Origin: Candidatus Kaiserbacteria bacterium
GTDB taxonomy: Bacteria; Patescibacteria; Paceibacteria; UBA9973; UBA2100
NCBI GenBank assembly: GCA_002401495.1
Contig: NVTG01000010.1
Location: 1 to 5,753 of the forward strand
Length of the DNA: 5,753 bases
Direction: 5' to 3'
This document shows positions 1 through 3,251 of this stretch, piece after piece. The stretch's first letter is position 1, and every line of letters starts with the position of its first letter. The position numbers were made by a program, and so were the translations under genes. The notes under the pieces are model-generated. The model was given only the letters and a program-made list of their open reading frames with translations, did no database searches and had not been told where the DNA came from.

Positions 1-1
1 T

Positions 2-79
2 TTTTCTGAAATTGTAGAACTTTCAGAAGGAAAATTTACAACATATAACATTCGAAAAATATTAAAAACCAATTTTTAG
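2..79 (+). CDS. 3' end of an upstream gene (partial, 25 codons)
   Basis: An open frame enters from the left edge and runs 25 codons to a TAG at 77-79. The peptide ends in TYNIRKILKTNF and has a balanced composition (Glu, Lys, Ile, Thr) typical of a protein C-terminus. The other two plus-strand frames are less convincing: the first has a stop within three codons. The end lies 42 bases before the next ATG, a spacing like the other tight intervals here. No family can be recognised from so little sequence. It could be a chance open stretch, because only 75 coding bases are visible. Confidence 0.45.
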   Translation, partial: FSEIVELSEGKFTTYNIRKILKTNF

Positions 80-121
80 TAATGGTTAAATGATAACAAG
101 AAATTATGAACGATATTATAT

Positions 122-709
122 ATGACAACATTTGTCAATTTGAAAATTATTGTATTGGGTGCGTCTCATTCGGGAAAAACATCAATGATTAAAAAGTATA
201 TTACTGATAGATTTTCATTCGATCCACATACTACAACAGGTGTAGATTTTTTTGTAAAGCAATACAAAAAATTGAAATTGTCAATATGGGATGCTTCTGG
301 AAACAAAAATTATAAAACAATTGTGGAAACATATTACAACCAAATGATGGGTGCAATTGTTGTATTCGATTCAACATATGAAAGTCTTATATGTGGAGAG
401 AAGTGGATATTATCGTTTTTGAAAATAAATCGGTTATCTGTTCCTATTGTTTTAGTATCTACGAAATCAGACATCGATATGTTTCCTGGAAAGAGAAAAG
501 CCACAAGTGAAGAGATTGAAACTTTTCTGAACAAATACAAAATTGAATATTTTATTGAAGTTTCAAGTAAAAATAATAATGTCTGTGCTCCATTCGAATT
601 TCTAATTTCGGAAATTTTAAATCGAGATTGTATTTTACCTAAGAATATTTTAGATAAAAAAACAAACCATATTAATCGAAAACGTTTTTGGCTACCGTTT
701 TCTTTTTGA
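122..709 (+). CDS. Rab-like small GTPase (Ras superfamily), divergent, no prenylation cysteine
   Basis: The 195-residue product has all five G motifs of a Ras/Rab GTPase in order. They are a P-loop GASHSGKTS (13-21), a switch I Thr in TTTGVDF (37-43, cf. the Rab signature (I)GVDF), WDASGNK (56-62, DxxG kept), TKSD (114-117, for (N/T)KxD) and SSK (148-150, for SAK). YYNQMMGAIVVFD (71-83) matches the Rab YYRGAxGxxxVYD strand. Known family members bind GTP/GDP and control vesicle traffic; a virus copy could act on host membranes, which is inference. Two features are odd. The catalytic switch II Gln of WDTAGQE is Asn61, followed by Lys62, which may lower intrinsic GTP hydrolysis. The C-terminus ends RFWLPFSF, with no Cys pair or CaaX box for prenyl attachment. 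ATG 122 is the first start after an in-frame stop at 107-109. The 3' end overlaps the converging gene by 18 bases. Confidence 0.9.
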   Translation: MTTFVNLKIIVLGASHSGKTSMIKKYITDRFSFDPHTTTGVDFFVKQYKKLKLSIWDASGNKNYKTIVETYYNQMMGAIVVFDSTYESLICGEKWILSFLKINRLSVPIVLVSTKSDIDMFPGKRKATSEEIETFLNKYKIEYFIEVSSKNNNVCAPFEFLISEILNRDCILPKNILDKKTNHINRKRFWLPFSF

Positions 710-907
710 AGATCGGTTTGAACGACGTCTTGATTTTTGTTTTCGACGCCTACTTACTCTTTTTGAAAGTTCCCTGGATATAACATTCAATAATTTTTCC
801 AACTGGACAGCAGTTAAATTTTTTGCAACATCTGCAAATCCACCTTCGAATCCTCTTTTAACACCCGATATAGCAAGTTCTCCCGCTATTTTACCAACTG
901 AAGACAT
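692..907 (-). CDS. Small highly basic protein, unknown function
   Basis: The 71-residue product has two parts. Residues 1-47 are a Gly/Ala-rich, probably helical segment (KIAGELAISGVKRGFEGGF, then a likely amphipathic helix around LTAVQLEKLLNVISREL). Residues 48-71 are a tail in which 15 of 24 positions are Lys or Arg, the rest being mostly Ser. Such a tail suits nucleic-acid binding, a nuclear localisation signal or genome packaging; this is inference from composition only. The gene converges on the Rab-like gene and its last 18 bases lie inside it, so part of the Arg/Lys tail is encoded opposite the GTPase C-terminus. An out-of-frame ATG sits four bases upstream of the chosen start (909-911) and closes after six codons. 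No family is recognised. The short length keeps confidence moderate, but the strong biased domain structure and its fit between neighbours favour a real gene. Confidence 0.65.
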   Translation of the reverse strand: MSSVGKIAGELAISGVKRGFEGGFADVAKNLTAVQLEKLLNVISRELSKRVSRRRKQKSRRRSNRSSKRKR

Positions 908-978
908 ACATTATACCAAGATTTAAGTTTTGTTCAATTTAATAATTTGAAAATAAGATAATTAAAACAAATACATTT

Positions 979-1893
979 CTACATGTATGGGTTTGCATAC
1001 ATCTGTGTCTTCAGAATAGTTTCTGTATTTTCATTGTCGTCATCAACAAATGCATTCCAACTATTATCCGAATCATATTTATCCGTATCGTATTTATCCG
1101 AAAAACCATCATCGAATGAATCAATTGGTTCTAGAGATAAATATGGTGGATATGGAGAGATTGTTGAATCGTCAGATGAATAATCCGATGAATTTTCAAA
1201 TGTATAATCTGCGCATGTGGATGACGATGCAATACTTGTATCATTCTTGGTATATTCGATTTCATGCTTGAAAACAGTATGATGGTTGCAACATTGTTTG
1301 ATTGCGGATACTGCATCCACACTGTTGATTTCTACTGCATACATCAGCCATTTATCCATATCGTATTGACCTTGGCGAATAATATATTCAATTGTTTTTG
1401 TGTCGGACATGTCAATTGCTTTTTTCAAATCGATTTCGCTATAAATAATATCTGGAAACATTTTCAATCGGATAAAATCATTGTCATATAGAACAAATTC
1501 TTCATTGTACATATACCGCGCTTTTTCAATTGCCCAATCTTTAAAATTGTCACAAGTATACAGCAAATAACTGAAAAATTTCGGACGGTGCATACTTATT
1601 GTTTTGTAAATGAAATTGGAAAACTGTTCAGATGTGAAAAAATCAAGAGTAAATCTTCTCATAATATCTTCGAAAACATCCAGTTTGTTTTTCAAAATCG
1701 TCAATTCTACTAAATTTACAAACTTCTGCATGGTTTCACTGTCATATTTTGTATCGTCGGATTTGATATATCCTGTTGTCAATACATGAATATCATTCGT
1801 GATTTCCAAATCATTCATTGTCGAATCGTTAAGAATCATTTCTGTGAGTGTAAAATAGTGAGATAGAGCAATTTTCTCGTAGCAGCGTTTCAT
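979..1893 (-). CDS. Unknown protein with helical, weakly ankyrin-like body and acidic Ser/Asp-rich tail
   Basis: The product has 304 residues. Residues 1-205 look alpha-helical with paired-helix periodicity. The segment at about 154-200 (DLKKAIDMSDTKTIEYIIRQ, then WLMYAVEINSVDAVSAIKQ) has the spacing of two degenerate ankyrin-type hairpins, and 56-115 may hold further ones; no canonical ankyrin consensus (G-TPLH) is present. Residues about 215-292 are low-complexity and acidic (NSSDYSSDDS, DKYDTDKYDSDNS, FVDDDNENTE) and probably disordered. No signal peptide or membrane segment is evident. Degenerate ankyrin-like proteins are abundant in giant viruses, often as host-interaction or ubiquitin-adaptor proteins, but nothing here shows such a role. 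The gene lies 71 bases upstream of the small basic gene on the same strand and is divergent from the synthetase-like gene. Its stop is TAG at 979-981. Later Met codons (residues 19, 26) could be alternative starts. Confidence 0.85.
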   Translation of the reverse strand: MKRCYEKIALSHYFTLTEMILNDSTMNDLEITNDIHVLTTGYIKSDDTKYDSETMQKFVNLVELTILKNKLDVFEDIMRRFTLDFFTSEQFSNFIYKTISMHRPKFFSYLLYTCDNFKDWAIEKARYMYNEEFVLYDNDFIRLKMFPDIIYSEIDLKKAIDMSDTKTIEYIIRQGQYDMDKWLMYAVEINSVDAVSAIKQCCNHHTVFKHEIEYTKNDTSIASSSTCADYTFENSSDYSSDDSTISPYPPYLSLEPIDSFDDGFSDKYDTDKYDSDNSWNAFVDDDNENTETILKTQMYANPYM

Positions 1894-2097
1894 GCTTTTA
1901 GTATCTTATCATCTCTTTTCTTAAACTGAAAACAAGACAGTGCAAAGAAATGATATTCGTGTGGATAATTCCAAGAAATGATATTCGTGTGGATAATTCC
2001 AAGAAATGATATTCGTGTGGATAATTCCAAGAAATGATATTCGTGTGGATAATTTTTGGTTTAAAGAAATATTTTCATAAATACTAAACAGTGTAAT
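1894..2097. promoter_or_regulatory. Divergent intergenic region, presumed promoters for both flanking genes
   Basis: This 204-base gap separates two genes transcribed away from each other, so both promoters should lie in it. The octamer ATACTAAA occurs upstream of each start in the matching orientation: at 2081-2088 on the plus strand (9 bases before ATG 2098) and at 1897-1904 on the minus strand (3 bases before the start at 1893). No Shine-Dalgarno sequence precedes either start. The middle is filled by a 28-base tandem repeat. The promoter role follows from gene orientation; the octamer is a candidate element only, as short AT-rich words recur by chance. Confidence 0.45.
1945..2054. repeat. 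Tandem repeat: 28-base unit, four copies (last 26 of 28)
   Basis: Copies lie at 1945-1972, 1973-2000, 2001-2028 and 2029-2054, with no mismatch between them by eye. The unit begins AAGAAATGATATTCG and ends TGGATAATTCC. Because 28 is not a multiple of three and stops fall in the frames, it is not coding. There are no unique spacers, so this is not a CRISPR array. Each unit contains TGTGGATAA, the reverse complement of TTATCCACA, at 1960-1968, 1988-1996, 2016-2024 and 2044-2052. It lies between divergent genes, 43 bases before the start of the synthetase-like gene. It could be an upstream regulatory array, an iteron-like replication element, or a recent slippage/minisatellite expansion. Confidence 0.95.
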
Positions 2098-2985
2098 ATG
2101 TCACTGACAACCCTTCCTCCCAACACTGTTGGTGCTTTTATTGATTCTCATGAATTTACACAGGTATCTGAAAAACTTCGTTCGTTCTTTCGTAATCGTG
2201 GATTCGAAGAATGTCATACACAATCTCGAACTTCAATTTTGGCAGCATGTGAAGATCCAACTACTCTTGCAACATTTAATTACAATGGTGAAGTGTTTCC
2301 TCTACCTCAAACAGGTCAAATGTGGCTAGAACACGATCAACTCACCAATCGCAATCGTTATCCACATGGACTATTTTGTGTATCAACCAGTTATCGCAGT
2401 GAACCCAATCCTGTTCCAGGTCGTCACGATTTAATTTTTCCAATGTTTGAATTTGAAATGCCTGGAAGCATGGAAGACATGATTAAGATGGAGATGGAAC
2501 TATGTCAATCTCTCGGATTCCCACAACTGAATTCTGAGTACCCAATTGGTACTTATACACAGGTTGTAAAAAGATATGGTCTGCCAGATGGAGGAGAACT
2601 GGAACACAGTCACGAGGCTCGTCTATGTGAAGATTTCGGATCAGTGTATTTTCTAAAGGATTTCCCAGAATATACCAGTCCATTTTGGAATATGTCGCGT
2701 TACAAGGGTAGCAATTTAGCACGGAAAGTTGATGTTATTATTTGCGGACAAGAAACCATTGGCAGCGCAGAACGAAGTTGTGATCCAGTTGATATGCGAG
2801 AACGATTTATGACAATTTCCAACGGCGAATATGCAGAAACACTATTTTCACATTTTGGTCGCGATCGTGTTATGCGAGAACTTGATTATTTTCTTGCACA
2901 CGATTTCTTCCCTCGCAGTGGTGGTGGAATTGGATTTACTCGTCTGCTTCGGGCTCTGCGCAATAAGAATCTTCTCAGGATTTAA
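2098..2985 (+). CDS. Class II aminoacyl-tRNA synthetase-like protein (Asx synthetase catalytic core only)
   Basis: The 295-residue product matches the catalytic core of the AspRS/AsnRS branch of class II synthetases. QTGQMWLE (71-78) corresponds to the strand before motif 2. Motif 2 is YRSEPNPVPGRHD (99-111), with the fRxE pair Arg100/Glu102 and His110, followed by FEFEM (117-121). ETIGSAERSCDP (219-230) corresponds to the E-(I/L)-x-G-(G/S)-x-(Q/E)-R segment. Motif 3 is SGGGIGFTRLLRAL (274-287) with Arg282. The N-terminal OB-fold anticodon-binding domain of true AsnRS/AspRS (usually over 400 residues in total) is absent, as in archaeal asparagine synthetase related to AsnRS and in bacterial proteins named amino acid-tRNA ligase-related. 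The likely chemistry is aminoacyl-adenylate formation, possibly making asparagine; the substrate cannot be read from sequence. The motif 1 Pro appears to be Gln42. G+C looks higher than in the neighbours, suggesting transfer. ATG 2098 is the first Met after the in-frame stop at 2062-2064. Confidence 0.88.
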   Translation: MSLTTLPPNTVGAFIDSHEFTQVSEKLRSFFRNRGFEECHTQSRTSILAACEDPTTLATFNYNGEVFPLPQTGQMWLEHDQLTNRNRYPHGLFCVSTSYRSEPNPVPGRHDLIFPMFEFEMPGSMEDMIKMEMELCQSLGFPQLNSEYPIGTYTQVVKRYGLPDGGELEHSHEARLCEDFGSVYFLKDFPEYTSPFWNMSRYKGSNLARKVDVIICGQETIGSAERSCDPVDMRERFMTISNGEYAETLFSHFGRDRVMRELDYFLAHDFFPRSGGGIGFTRLLRALRNKNLLRI

Positions 2986-3004
2986 ATTTTAAAGATAAAC
3001 TTTT

Positions 3005-3106
3005 TAGAAGTAAGCTTGTCTTGCGACAATAAAGTTAGACAAAAAATAAAAATCTTCAGCAAATTATAGAAGTAAGCTTGTCTTGCGACAATAAAGTTAG
3101 ACAAAA
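3005..3106. repeat. Direct repeat: 40-base element, two exact copies
   Basis: Identical 40-base copies lie at 3005-3044 and 3067-3106 (period 62), separated by 22 bases of AT-rich DNA. Each begins TAGAAGTAAGCTTG and ends GTTAGACAAAA. The first copy begins 19 bases after the stop of the synthetase-like gene, so the pair most likely falls in its 3' untranslated region or in the space before the fibre gene. There is no coding frame. Each copy has internal inverted repeats and one AATAAA. Confidence 0.95.
3016..3104 (+). terminator. Candidate 3'-end signals: paired small hairpins with AATAAA
   Basis: Within each 40-base copy, TTGTC and GACAA can pair around the loop TTGC (3016-3029 and 3078-3091). 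Alternatively TTGTCT can pair with AGACAA further on (3016-3021 with 3037-3042; 3078-3083 with 3099-3104), so two exclusive folds are possible. AATAAA occurs at 3028-3033 and 3090-3095, and once more at 3045-3050. Mimiviruses are known to cleave and polyadenylate transcripts at hairpins. These stems of 5-6 base pairs are far shorter than those, so a transcript-end role is only a suggestion from position and structure. Confidence 0.3.
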
Positions 3107-3145
3107 TTAATCTTCCGACTTGCGTTCTTCTTGGGCAAACATCTT

Positions 3146-3177
3146 ATCAAGATTCAAAATAATCAAGATTCAAAATA
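3146..3177. repeat. Tandem pair of a 16-base unit
   Basis: The unit ATCAAGATTCAAAATA occurs twice without a gap, at 3146-3161 and 3162-3177. It lies in the non-coding stretch before the fibre gene. The rest of 3107-3251 is AT-rich and shows no gene, tRNA or clear promoter motif. Confidence 0.9.
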
Positions 3178-3251
3178 TTTTGTAATTTTTAATCTTGCGT
3201 CGAGGATTTGTTAAATAATTTATTAGCATATGTTAAAGATATAAAATATCA

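Noticed and set aside
334..540. Minus-strand 68-residue open frame inside the GTPase gene
   Set aside because: It is antisense to a gene with all five G motifs and has no recognisable features of its own.
934..941. TAAATTGA on the minus strand, 7 of 8 bases of the Mimivirus early promoter AAAATTGA
   Set aside because: It is one mismatch off in AT-rich DNA and only 27 bases before the start of the small basic gene, closer than usual for that motif; no other gene here has a better copy upstream.
983..1491. Overlapping open frames on both strands opposite or within the 304-residue gene
   Set aside because: They are shorter, biased in composition (Met/His/Ile-rich) and incompatible with the long minus-strand gene.
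1950..2009. Short open frame starting at ATG 1950 within the 28-base repeats
   Set aside because: It is a 19-residue by-product of the tandem repeat, with no sign of selection and no link to a start signal.
1945..2054. CRISPR array
   Set aside because: The units abut directly with no unique spacers and there are no cas genes.
2483..2722. Minus-strand 79-residue open frame within the synthetase-like gene
   Set aside because: It is antisense to conserved synthetase segments; a shadow frame.
3240..3250. TATAAAATATC before the fibre gene as a TATA box
   Set aside because: It ends one base before the ATG, too close to direct transcription of that start codon.
2986..3251. tRNA or other structured RNA gene in the intergenic gap
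   Set aside because: No cloverleaf-compatible stems or T-loop GTTCRA signature could be found; only the described repeats and small hairpins are present.
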